Position numbers and translations under genes: made by a program. Below are positions 1 through 6,523 of a DNA stretch of 13,642 nucleotides, piece by piece; the stretch's first letter is position 1, and each line of letters begins with the position of its first letter. The stretch is taken from positions 1 through 13,642 of the forward strand of contig JABDMQ010000109.1 of NCBI GenBank assembly GCA_013001365.1. The letters are read 5' to 3'. Under the pieces are notes generated by a model, which saw only the letters and a program-made list of their open reading frames with translations, was not told where the DNA came from and made no database searches. The DNA comes from Flavobacteriaceae bacterium (lineage in GTDB: Bacteria > Bacteroidota > Bacteroidia > Flavobacteriales > Flavobacteriaceae).

Positions 1-1037
1 AAAAAATGAAGGTCCTGTCTGATAATGCACAATGGTTCGAGGACAATGCACCATTAATGGAGGATCACAAGAAAGACAGTGTAGTTGGTGTGACCTACAA
101 GGTAGTTACAGTGGCGGGAGAATCAGGTGATGCTTCACCAAGTACACCAATAGGTGTTAATCTTCCTAATGCTAATTGGATCAGGAAAGAGGTAGGTAGC
201 AAATCGGTATCTCTCGGAAACATAATTAATGCATATAACAACTCTAGGAGTTCAGGCCGATTGAAGGAATTCGTAAATGATGAGGAAGAATACGAACTGG
301 AGAAAGCGCATGGCGAACTGGCAGACAAACTGCATACGGCGTTGCACGAAGTCATTGGTCACGCCTCAGGTCAGATCAACCCTGGAGTAGGAGAGACTAA
401 GGAAACATTGAAGAATTATGCTTCTACTTTGGAAGAAGGTCGAGCAGACCTTTTGGGCTTGTATTTTTTATACAACCCGAAGCTTCAGGAGTTAGGCCTT
501 GTGGATGATTGGAAAGCATTGGGAACAGCGGCATACGATGGATATATCCGTAACGGACTCATGACGCAATTGATACGATTGAATCTTGGAGATGATGTAG
601 AAGAAGCCCATATGCGAAACAGACAATGGGTGTCTGCTTGGGCGTTCGAAAAGGGAGCCAAGGACAATGTGATAGAGAAAGTGAATCGTGATGGCAAGAC
701 GTATTTTAACATCAATGATTATGATAAGTTGCATGAGTTGTTCGGACAATTATTGCGGGAGACCCAACGAATCAAGTCCGAAGGTGATTTTGCTGCCTGT
801 GAGGCTTTGGTTGAAGATTATGGTGTCAAGGTGGATCAAGAATTACATGCTGAGGTCTTGGAACGAAACAAACAATTTCCATCAGCGCCATACAGCGGAT
901 TCGTAAATCCTGTATTGGTTCCTGAAATGAATGGCGATGGTGAGATTACAGCAATCAATGTTACTCAACCTGAATCATTTGCAGCTCAAATGCTTGATTA
1001 TAAAAAGAATTATAGTTTCCTGCCAGAAGTTAATTGA
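1..1037 (+). CDS. Dipeptidyl peptidase III (M49 zinc metallopeptidase), C-terminal part, cut by window start
   Basis: The reading frame is open to the left edge, so this is the C-terminal part of a larger protein. Counting from the Met at position 6, the HEXXGH zinc motif of family M49 is HEVIGH at residues 114-119. The second motif is EEGRAD at 143-148, corresponding to EECRAE/EECRAD in the family. His114, His119 and Glu144 would bind zinc and Glu115 would be the catalytic base. M49 enzymes release dipeptides from the N terminus of short peptides. About 229 residues follow the zinc motif, matching the length seen in bacterial DPP III, so the C terminus is complete and roughly 330 residues are missing upstream. 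The Met at 6 is therefore internal. Flavobacterial homologues are sometimes mislabelled dihydrofolate reductase; nothing here looks like one. A hairpin terminator follows 22 bases after the stop. Confidence 0.88.
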   Translation, partial: KMKVLSDNAQWFEDNAPLMEDHKKDSVVGVTYKVVTVAGESGDASPSTPIGVNLPNANWIRKEVGSKSVSLGNIINAYNNSRSSGRLKEFVNDEEEYELEKAHGELADKLHTALHEVIGHASGQINPGVGETKETLKNYASTLEEGRADLLGLYFLYNPKLQELGLVDDWKALGTAAYDGYIRNGLMTQLIRLNLGDDVEEAHMRNRQWVSAWAFEKGAKDNVIEKVNRDGKTYFNINDYDKLHELFGQLLRETQRIKSEGDFAACEALVEDYGVKVDQELHAEVLERNKQFPSAPYSGFVNPVLVPEMNGDGEITAINVTQPESFAAQMLDYKKNYSFLPEVN

Positions 1038-1059
1038 GTTTTATAGAATTGATAATAAC

Positions 1060-1096
1060 AAGCCTCAGTCATTGGATTGGGGCTTTGCTATTTGTA
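1060..1096 (+). terminator. Intrinsic terminator of the DPP III gene
   Basis: The arms 1060-1070 and 1075-1085 pair over 11 positions, including two G-U pairs, around a four-base loop (ATTG). A modest T-rich stretch follows. On the other strand the same hairpin lies just past the stop of the small minus-strand gene, so it may serve both. Confidence 0.7.
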
Positions 1097-1108
1097 TTCG
1101 GTCTATAT

Positions 1109-1297
1109 TTATCCTTTAACAAAGAACTTCACGAAAAGCAGTAGTAGCAAGAACGCGATAAATGCTATCAGAACCCAAATGGTGCCCTTATAATACAGCT
1201 TATGTAATTTGAGGTCTTTTCGGTACATGAAGTAAATGATCACCACGAAAACTAGAAAGAATAAAGCGCCGAAAATTAATTGACCTGTGCTGAACAT
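1109..1297 (-). CDS. Small two-helix membrane protein, function unknown
   Basis: This is a 62-residue protein starting at an ATG. It has two strongly hydrophobic stretches, about residues 7-24 and 41-58. They are separated by a basic loop rich in Lys and Tyr (YRKDLKLHKLYYKG, residues 25-38), which by the positive-inside rule should face the cytoplasm, placing both termini outside. The C terminus is again basic (KFFVKG). The hydrophobic pattern and the clean position between two flanking genes support a real gene. I do not recognise a named family. It is divergent from the MazG-like gene, 46 bases away, and I see no strict TAnnTTTG box in that gap. Confidence 0.65.
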   Translation of the reverse strand: MFSTGQLIFGALFFLVFVVIIYFMYRKDLKLHKLYYKGTIWVLIAFIAFLLLLLFVKFFVKG

Positions 1298-1343
1298 TGG
1301 TTATTTTTAGCGAAAATAATCAAACCTCATAAGTACACCAAAT

Positions 1344-1730
1344 ATGAAAGACAAGCTAAATGCCGTAAAACTGTTCCATCAAACCTATAAACTGGATTTT
1401 CTCGAAAAACCAAAAGCCGATCTAGGTAGTGATAAACACTTATTACGTTATAAGCTAATGCGTGAGGAAAACGAGGAATACCTCGAAGCTGCAGATAGCA
1501 ATGATCTTGTGGAAGTTGCCGATGCTTTGGGAGACATGTTGTATATTCTTTGTGGAACCATCATTGAGCATGGCCTCCAACATAAAATAGAAGAGGTATT
1601 TGACGAAATTCAGCGCAGCAATATGAGCAAACTAGGTGAGGACGGTGAACCTATTTATCGAGAAGATGGAAAGGTGTTAAAAGGCCCTAATTACTTCAAG
1701 CCAAATATCAAGGCGATTCTAGACAGTTAA
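1344..1730 (+). CDS. MazG-like nucleoside triphosphate pyrophosphohydrolase
   Basis: This 128-residue all-alpha protein has the metal-binding signature of the MazG/PRA-PH superfamily: EExxE at residues 41-45, followed by ExxD at 57-60 in a VEVADALGD helix. Such enzymes cleave NTPs or dNTPs to the monophosphate and pyrophosphate using Mg2+, often as cytoplasmic house-cleaning. The single short domain, a following SNMSK segment (92-96) and a C-terminal GPNYFKP segment (114-120) resemble the stand-alone phage and bacterial MazG-like proteins rather than the two-domain E. coli MazG. A HisE role (phosphoribosyl-ATP hydrolysis) is possible in principle but there are no his genes nearby. Its stop lies four bases from the stop of the convergent ilvE gene, leaving no room for a terminator. 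Confidence 0.8.
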   Translation: MKDKLNAVKLFHQTYKLDFLEKPKADLGSDKHLLRYKLMREENEEYLEAADSNDLVEVADALGDMLYILCGTIIEHGLQHKIEEVFDEIQRSNMSKLGEDGEPIYREDGKVLKGPNYFKPNIKAILDS

Positions 1731-1734
1731 ATAT

Positions 1735-2805
1735 TTATTCTACACCTACTCGCCAACCATAAGGATCGTCAGCTTTGTTGGTCTGGATATCCACGATGCG
1801 TTTCTTTAAGGAATCGGCCATTGGATTCTCAATATACGGAAGATCATAATCCTTTCCGTTAAAACCAAAACCAGCTATAGGAGAAATCACTGCTGCAGTT
1901 CCCGCACCGAACATTTCTTTAAGGCTTCCGCTTTCTGACGCCTCTACCAATTCTGAAACCTTGATCTTACGTACTTCAACATCAATGCCTTCATCTTTCG
2001 CAATCTGTATGATACTCTTTCTGGTAATGCCGTCCAAGATACGGTCGCTCGTTGGAACTGTCAGCAATGTATCATTGATCCTTACGAAAATGTTCATGGC
2101 ACCTGCCTCCTCAATGTATTCGTGAGTATTGTCATCTGTCCAGATTACTTGCTGATAGCCTTTTTCCTTGGCCAATTGAGTTGGATAGAATTGTCCTGCA
2201 TAATTTCCACCAGCTTTAGCAAAACCTACACCACCATTAGCGGATCTTGAATATTTAGTTTCAATGAGGACCTTGACCTTACCGGAAAAATATGGCCCTG
2301 AAGGGGCGCAAGCAATTATGAAGCGATAAGCATCAGCTGGGGAGGCATGGAATCCTTCACCTGAAGCAAACACAAAAGGGCGAATGTACAATGAGCTACC
2401 TTTTTTTGTAGGAATCCAGTCTTTTTCAATTTTAAGGAGTTCCTTTAAACCATCCATGAAATAAGCTTCTGGCAATTCTGGAATCGCGAGTCTTTTCGAG
2501 GAAATATTCAATCGCTTGCAATTGTCCAATGGTCGAAACAAGAAAACCTTATCATCATCATCCTTGTATGCCTTCATCCCTTCAAAAACCGACTGTCCGT
2601 AATGAAATATTTTGGCCGATGGCTCCAGGGATATCGGCTGATAAGGAACGATTTTAGGCGGACTCCACTTACCATCTTCATAATCACATACTAACATATG
2701 ATCAGAAAATACTTGCCCGAACTTTAAATTTTCAAAATCAACTGCGCTGATCTTGCTTTCCTTGGTCTTTACAATTTCTATTGGAGTCACTAAATCGGTT
2801 TTCAT
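1735..2805 (-). CDS. ilvE: Branched-chain amino acid aminotransferase
   Basis: This PLP enzyme of fold type IV transfers the amino group between glutamate and the 2-oxo acids of leucine, isoleucine and valine in the cytoplasm. The layout is that of the BCAT2/eukaryote-like class. FHYGQSVFEGMKAY lies at about residues 67-80 and the PLP-binding lysine is Lys197 in FAKAGGNYAG. The glutamate segment EEAGAMNIF and the phosphate-binding GAGTAAVISP segment follow. The length (356 residues) is normal. The frame can be read up to a TTG at 2826. That TTG lies inside a perfect TAAATTTG promoter box, so transcription would start after it; I therefore chose the ATG at 2805. It is monocistronic as far as can be seen and converges on the MazG-like gene. 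Confidence 0.92.
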   Translation of the reverse strand: MKTDLVTPIEIVKTKESKISAVDFENLKFGQVFSDHMLVCDYEDGKWSPPKIVPYQPISLEPSAKIFHYGQSVFEGMKAYKDDDDKVFLFRPLDNCKRLNISSKRLAIPELPEAYFMDGLKELLKIEKDWIPTKKGSSLYIRPFVFASGEGFHASPADAYRFIIACAPSGPYFSGKVKVLIETKYSRSANGGVGFAKAGGNYAGQFYPTQLAKEKGYQQVIWTDDNTHEYIEEAGAMNIFVRINDTLLTVPTSDRILDGITRKSIIQIAKDEGIDVEVRKIKVSELVEASESGSLKEMFGAGTAAVISPIAGFGFNGKDYDLPYIENPMADSLKKRIVDIQTNKADDPYGWRVGVE

Positions 2806-2823
2806 AGGTTCGCATTGATTCTG

Positions 2824-2831
2824 CAAATTTA
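2824..2831 (-). promoter_or_regulatory. Promoter -7 box of ilvE (TAAATTTG)
   Basis: Read on the minus strand this is TAAATTTG, a perfect match to the Bacteroidota TAnnTTTG box, ending 18 bases before the chosen ATG at 2805. I see no TTG at the usual -33 distance. The expected leader would be only about 10-14 bases. Confidence 0.65.
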
Positions 2832-2878
2832 TGTAATAAATGGCTAATGGAAAACGAATTCATTACTTAAAAGATTGG

Positions 2879-2886
2879 TATCTTTG
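2879..2886 (+). promoter_or_regulatory. Promoter -7 box of the DUF4920-mnmD unit (TATCTTTG)
   Basis: This is a perfect TAnnTTTG match 32 bases upstream of the lipoprotein ATG. It is divergent from the ilvE promoter, with 47 bases between the two boxes. Confidence 0.7.
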
Positions 2887-2918
2887 TTATCTGAAAAAAC
2901 ACTTTAAATTTCAATAAA

Positions 2919-3407
2919 ATGAAACATATAATCTTATCTATCTTACTGGTAGGCCTAATGGTATTTTCTTGTAAAGAATCGAATGAAACCAAAAAGGAAT
3001 TGGCTTCATACGAATCTTTTGGAAACGAAATAATTGCTGACGATGCATTGCCAGCAAGTCGAATGGCAGAGCATTATAAGAACATGAGCGTTGGTGATAG
3101 TGTTAATTCCAAGATGGTAGCCACTGTAAAGGAAGTTTGCAAGAGTAAAGGATGCTGGATGAAGCTTGACCTAGAAGATGGGAATCAAGTCATGGTGAAA
3201 TTCAAGGATTATGGCTTTTTTGTTCCTAAAGACATTGAAGGAAAAGAAGTGATCATAAATGGAAAGGCATTCGTAAACGAAGTGTCCGTTGACGAACAGC
3301 GACATTATGCAGAGGATGCAGGCAAAAGCCCTGAAGAGATCGCAGCCATTACGGAAGTCAAGAAGACCTTTTCTTTTGAAGCCGACGGCGTCCTATTAAA
3401 GCAATAA
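2919..3407 (+). CDS. DUF4920-family lipoprotein
   Basis: This 162-residue protein has a lipoprotein signal peptide: basic MKH, hydrophobic residues 4-15, and the lipobox VFSC with Cys18 as the lipidated residue. The mature part matches my memory of the DUF4920 family of Bacteroidota: a beta-rich domain with a CKSKGCWM segment (Cys74 and Cys79, possibly a disulfide or metal pair) followed by an MVKFKDYGFFVPKDIEGKEV stretch. The segment around Tyr130 to Glu140 (HYAEDAGKSPEE) also fits. The biochemical role is not established to my knowledge; it would act in the periplasm, anchored in a membrane. It is followed after one base by mnmD, so the two are almost certainly cotranscribed even though no shared function is obvious. 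Confidence 0.8.
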   Translation: MKHIILSILLVGLMVFSCKESNETKKELASYESFGNEIIADDALPASRMAEHYKNMSVGDSVNSKMVATVKEVCKSKGCWMKLDLEDGNQVMVKFKDYGFFVPKDIEGKEVIINGKAFVNEVSVDEQRHYAEDAGKSPEEIAAITEVKKTFSFEADGVLLKQ

Positions 3408-3408
3408 C

Positions 3409-4074
3409 TTGCAGCGAAAGATTATTACAACAGCGGATGGCTCGAAGACCATCTATCTTCCTGAATGGAATGAGCATTACCACTCAAAGCACGGTGCCAT
3501 TCAAGAAGCCAATCATGTATTTATAGAAAAAGGACTTTTTCATGTGTCTCAGATGTCCAAACGAATTTCAATACTTGAAATGGGGTTTGGTACAGGCCTA
3601 AATGCCCTGATCACGTTTCTTGAGGCTAAGAAACTTGGATTGCAAATTGATTATACAGGTGTCGAGGCCTATCCTGTGGGCAAAGAAGAAATGAATTCTC
3701 TTAACTATGCCGAGCATTTCAATGATAGAGGGATAAAAGAGGTCTTTAAAATGTTGCATGATATTCCATGGCAAGAGCGAAATGAGATAACCAATAACTT
3801 CAGCCTTACCAAACGTAAGCAATTCTTCTTCGAAATAACAGATGAAGACCAATTTGACTTGATCTATTTTGATGCCTTTGGTCCTCGAGTGCAACCTGAG
3901 TTATGGACAAAGGAGATCTTCAAGAAGATGTTTCTTGCCCTTAAACACAATGGTGTTCTGGTTACGTATTCTGCGAAAGGTAGCGTTCGTCGTAATATGC
4001 TAGAAGTTGGGTTCGCGGTTGAGCGATTGCCTGGCCCACCCGGAAAACGTGAAATGCTTAGAGCGACAGCATGA
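3409..4074 (+). CDS. mnmD: tRNA (5-methylaminomethyl-2-thiouridine)(34) methyltransferase MnmD
   Basis: This stand-alone methyltransferase completes mnm5s2U at the tRNA wobble position; in E. coli the activity is the N-terminal half of the fused MnmC, while here only the methyltransferase half is present. The N terminus has LPEWNEHYHSKHGAIQEA (17-34), typical of the DUF752/MnmD family. SAM-binding motif I is ILEMGFGTGLNA (55-66). The catalytic-side DAFGPR segment is at 155-160 and the terminal GPPGKREMLRA at 209-219. The start is a TTG one base after the lipoprotein stop. The homologous N-terminal residues begin right there and the next Met is residue 49, so the TTG is very probably the true start, used by translational coupling. 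The length of 221 residues is normal for the family. Confidence 0.88.
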   Translation: MQRKIITTADGSKTIYLPEWNEHYHSKHGAIQEANHVFIEKGLFHVSQMSKRISILEMGFGTGLNALITFLEAKKLGLQIDYTGVEAYPVGKEEMNSLNYAEHFNDRGIKEVFKMLHDIPWQERNEITNNFSLTKRKQFFFEITDEDQFDLIYFDAFGPRVQPELWTKEIFKKMFLALKHNGVLVTYSAKGSVRRNMLEVGFAVERLPGPPGKREMLRATA

Positions 4075-4152
4075 TTCGTTTCAAATGGTTTTGCTCGCTT
4101 CAATCTTTGTTAAACCTTACTTAAAGACTCTTTTCAGGCAAGTGGCAATGCG

Positions 4153-4160
4153 TAACTTTG
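4153..4160 (+). promoter_or_regulatory. Promoter -7 box of the SDR epimerase gene (TAACTTTG)
   Basis: This is a perfect TAnnTTTG match ending 16 bases before the ATG at 4177. It argues against the TTG at 4168, which would fall at or before the expected transcription start. No TTG is seen at -33. Confidence 0.7.
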
Positions 4161-4176
4161 TATAAAATTGCGAATA

Positions 4177-5082
4177 ATGAAAGTGCTTATAACTGGTGCT
4201 ACAGGATTAATTGGAAAAGAAATCGTTACGCTCTTGAACGATAATGATATTTCTGTCCATTACCTTACTACCAGAAAAGATAAGATCGAAAGCGGCCACA
4301 ATTATCAAGGTTTTTTTTGGAACCCGAAAATCGGTGAAATCGATACCGAATGTATAAAGGATGTAGACGCGATTATAAACCTGGTCGGAGCGACTGTAGC
4401 AAAACGCTGGACCGAATCTTATAAAAAAGAGATCATAGATAGTAGGGTTCAATCTGCAAATTTGCTTTTAAAGACTTTAAAAGAGCAGAATCATAATGTT
4501 AAGCAGATCATTTCGGCAAGTGCAATTGGCATATACCCGCATCATATGACAAATTATTACGAGGAAGACCATAATGAAGTAGATGATAGTTTCCTTGGTA
4601 GGGTTGTAGAACAATGGGAACATTCCGTAGAAGCATTCAAATCGATTGGAGTAAAAGTCTCTATTGTCAGGATTGGGTTGGTCCTGTCAAACAAGGGAGG
4701 TGCGCTGCCTCAAATAGCGAAACCCATAAGAATGGGATTGGGTGCTGCTTTTGGTTCTGGAAAGCAATGGCAATCATGGATTCATATCACTGATTTAACA
4801 AGAATGTTCAAATATATTCTGGATCATGAATTAGAGGGTATATATAATGGTGTTTCACCAAACCCAATCAAGAATAGGGAGCTTACCCGCACTACAGCAG
4901 AAGTTTTGCGACGTCCTTTGATCCTTCCGAATATTCCAAGATTTTTCATGAAATTGATACTTGGCGACATGTATATTGTACTGTTTTCAAGTCACAGGGT
5001 GAGTTCGAAAAAGATTGAGGATAAAGGTTTCAATATAAAGTTTCATCACTTAAAACCCGCCTTAGTAGATCTATTGAAATAA
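4177..5082 (+). CDS. TIGR01777/YfcH-type NAD(P)-dependent sugar-epimerase-like SDR
   Basis: This 301-residue extended short-chain dehydrogenase has the Rossmann nucleotide-binding motif GATGLIG at residues 7-13. It also has NLVGATVAKRWTE at 68-80, a SASAIGIY segment at 113-120 containing the usual active-site region, and a C-terminal DUF1731-like part (about 240-301). This is the layout of E. coli YfcH and mammalian SDR39U1. The substrate is unknown for the family, so no reaction is claimed. The ATG at 4177 was preferred over a TTG nine bases upstream because the family begins directly with MKVLITGATG and because of the promoter position. The gene has its own promoter and ends at a strong hairpin terminator shared with the YceI gene. 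Confidence 0.85.
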   Translation: MKVLITGATGLIGKEIVTLLNDNDISVHYLTTRKDKIESGHNYQGFFWNPKIGEIDTECIKDVDAIINLVGATVAKRWTESYKKEIIDSRVQSANLLLKTLKEQNHNVKQIISASAIGIYPHHMTNYYEEDHNEVDDSFLGRVVEQWEHSVEAFKSIGVKVSIVRIGLVLSNKGGALPQIAKPIRMGLGAAFGSGKQWQSWIHITDLTRMFKYILDHELEGIYNGVSPNPIKNRELTRTTAEVLRRPLILPNIPRFFMKLILGDMYIVLFSSHRVSSKKIEDKGFNIKFHHLKPALVDLLK

Positions 5083-5106
5083 AAAAGCCGCTTCAAGCGG
5101 CTTTTC
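5083..5106. terminator. Bidirectional intrinsic terminator between convergent genes
   Basis: A perfect GCCGC/GCGGC stem (5087-5091 and 5097-5101) with a five-base TTCAA loop is flanked by an A-run on the left and a T-run on the right. It can terminate the SDR gene on the plus strand and the YceI gene on the minus strand. Confidence 0.88.
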
Positions 5107-5139
5107 TATTGGGATATTTCTTTATGGAATTTGATACAA

Positions 5140-5811
5140 TTAACTTTTTGTAGCTTTTATATGAATTTTCAATTCCATGTCATCATTGATGAATTTATCA
5201 CCGAGGTTATCGAACACGGATTTAGAGCCATAATTTACATTCCATTTTGTCCTGTCTATTGAAAAAGCATCACTCACCATTGTCATTTCATCACCAGTGT
5301 TAGTTACTGAAACTGGGAAAGAAACATTATTCTTGACTCCCTTAATGGTCAAATTGCCAGATAATTCCGTTTTACCATCTTCCATGGCTTTAGACCCAGT
5401 AATTTCAAACGCTGCGCTTGGGTATTTAGTAACATTGAAGAAATCACCCTCTTTACCTTCAACTGTTCCTTTAAGATGGTTTTCAAGATTGTCTTTCATC
5501 TTCCCTTCAAGATCCAAGGATACTATAGAAGTCATATCGATTAGGAAGGTACCACTCTCAATAGCCCCATTGTTCAAGCTAAAGGTGCCCGTTTCAATTT
5601 TCACTGTTCCATTATGGGTTCCAGTTGGTTTGAAGCCTTTCCATTCAATTGTTGATGCCTCGGCATTGGCCTTGAATTTCGCAGAAGTTCCTTCTGCAAC
5701 TGCGACAGATTCTGCTTCACCTGTTTCTGCCTCTTTGGCTTTATCTTTACATGCTACTACTGCCAATCCTATCATGACAAAAGTCAGGATATTGAATACT
5801 TGTTTTTTCAT
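5140..5811 (-). CDS. YceI-family lipoprotein
   Basis: This 223-residue protein has a lipoprotein signal (MKKQ, hydrophobic core, lipobox VVAC with Cys21), an Ala/Glu-rich linker (about 22-45) and one YceI-like domain (about 46-222). Recognisable family segments are STIEWKGFKPTGTHNGTVK at 53-71, a DMTSI segment near 92, KYPSAAFEIT near 129-138 and a FSIDRTKWNVNYGS segment near 183-196. YceI proteins form a lipocalin-like barrel that binds isoprenoid-type lipids; the ligand and role in this group are not known. It would sit in the periplasm on a membrane anchor. It has its own promoter, divergent from grpE, and a terminator shared with the SDR gene. Confidence 0.88.
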   Translation of the reverse strand: MKKQVFNILTFVMIGLAVVACKDKAKEAETGEAESVAVAEGTSAKFKANAEASTIEWKGFKPTGTHNGTVKIETGTFSLNNGAIESGTFLIDMTSIVSLDLEGKMKDNLENHLKGTVEGKEGDFFNVTKYPSAAFEITGSKAMEDGKTELSGNLTIKGVKNNVSFPVSVTNTGDEMTMVSDAFSIDRTKWNVNYGSKSVFDNLGDKFINDDMELKIHIKATKS

Positions 5812-5835
5812 TTTTTAGTGTTTAATGGTTTGTTG

Positions 5836-5843
5836 CAAAAATA
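5836..5843 (-). promoter_or_regulatory. Promoter -7 box of the YceI gene (TATTTTTG)
   Basis: On the minus strand this is TATTTTTG, a perfect TAnnTTTG match, 24 bases upstream of the ATG at 5811. The box faces away from the grpE promoter, with 79 bases of very AT-rich DNA between them. Confidence 0.65.
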
Positions 5844-5891
5844 AAAATAAGTAGAACCATTTATCATAAAAAATAATTAAAATTAATTTGA

Positions 5892-5907
5892 TGACATTTT
5901 GACATTT
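5892..5907 (+). repeat. Tandem 8-base repeat (TGACATTT twice) at the grpE -33 region
   Basis: TGACATTT occurs twice in direct succession. The TTG formed at 5899-5901, across the join of the two copies, lies 21 bases before the grpE -7 box, so the repeat covers the -33 element. It could be a regulator site or a chance repeat in AT-rich DNA. Confidence 0.4.
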
Positions 5908-5922
5908 TAATATTAATGGCAG

Positions 5923-5930
5923 TACTTTTG
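5923..5930 (+). promoter_or_regulatory. Promoter -7 box of grpE-dnaJ (TACTTTTG)
   Basis: This is a perfect TAnnTTTG match with a TTG 21 bases upstream (5899-5901), the spacing expected of flavobacterial primary-sigma promoters. The ATG of grpE is 34 bases downstream of the box. I see no CIRCE-type inverted repeat, so HrcA control is not supported. Confidence 0.72.
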
Positions 5931-5964
5931 CGATGTTTTAAAAGTTAGCAATAAATGATGACCA

Positions 5965-6516
5965 ATGAGCAAGAAAAGTAAAACTGAAAATATTAAGGAA
6001 GAAGAAAAAAATATGGCCGCAGAAACAACGCAAGAATCTAACCAAACAGAAGTTTTGGATGAAGTTTCCGTGGAGGAAAAATTGACGAATGATCTTGCCC
6101 AGGAGAAAGATAAATTCTTAAGGCTATTTGCTGAATTCGAAAACTATAAAAAGAGAACAGCAAGGGAGAGATTGGATTTAATTGAAACGGCGGGTAGTTC
6201 TGTAATGCTAAGTATTCTTCCAGTATTAGATGATTTTGAACGTGCCTTAAGCCATATAGAAGAAGACAAAGAGGCAGAAGAACTGAGGAAGGGAGTGGTA
6301 TTGATCTATCAAAAACTATTGACCACTTTGGGTCAAAAAGGATTAAAGGAAATGGAAAGCAAAGGGAAGGATTTTGACCCGGATTTTCACCAGGCCTTGA
6401 CAGAGATTGAAGCAACAAGCAAGAAGATGAAAGGCAAAGTTGTAGACGTCATAGAAAAAGGCTATTTCATTGGCGATAAAATTTTACGTCATGCAAAAGT
6501 GGTCGTAGGCAAATAA
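5965..6516 (+). CDS. grpE: GrpE nucleotide exchange factor of DnaK
   Basis: GrpE releases ADP from DnaK and so drives the Hsp70 folding cycle in the cytoplasm. The 183 residues start with a charged, low-complexity segment rich in Lys, Glu and Gln (1-40). A long helix follows with the typical RLFAEFENYKKRTARER (54-70), then the LPVLDDFERAL segment (85-95). The C-terminal beta domain ends in VDVIEKGYFIGDKILRHAKVVV (about 160-181), the GrpE family signature. The start is the ATG at 5965. An eight-codon reading frame (ATG at 5955, stop at 5979-5981) overlaps it in another frame. dnaJ follows after seven bases. dnaK is not in the window, as in many flavobacteria where grpE-dnaJ is separate. Confidence 0.95.
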   Translation: MSKKSKTENIKEEEKNMAAETTQESNQTEVLDEVSVEEKLTNDLAQEKDKFLRLFAEFENYKKRTARERLDLIETAGSSVMLSILPVLDDFERALSHIEEDKEAEELRKGVVLIYQKLLTTLGQKGLKEMESKGKDFDPDFHQALTEIEATSKKMKGKVVDVIEKGYFIGDKILRHAKVVVGK

Positions 6517-6523
6517 GTAATTC

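Noticed and set aside
437..454. EEGRAD instead of EECRAE in DPP III as a possible broken active site
   Set aside because: The zinc-binding Glu and flanking Glu are present, and bacterial M49 enzymes vary at the third residue and end in Asp; the enzyme should be active.
1735..1737. A terminator between the MazG-like gene and ilvE
   Set aside because: The two stops are separated by four bases and I found no hairpin around them; termination must occur inside the opposite genes or by another mechanism.
4168..4176. TTG start for the SDR epimerase three codons upstream
   Set aside because: It is only eight bases from the -7 box, at or before the expected transcription start, and the family starts with MKVLITGATG at 4177.
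5297..5818. A 173-codon plus-strand frame opposite the YceI gene
   Set aside because: It is the exact antisense of a clear YceI lipoprotein gene with its own promoter and terminator; its protein is Ser/Pro/Leu-rich with no recognisable domain.
6038..6418. A 126-codon minus-strand frame inside grpE
   Set aside because: It is antisense to the conserved body of GrpE, has no promoter box and shows Leu/Pro/Ser-rich shadow composition.
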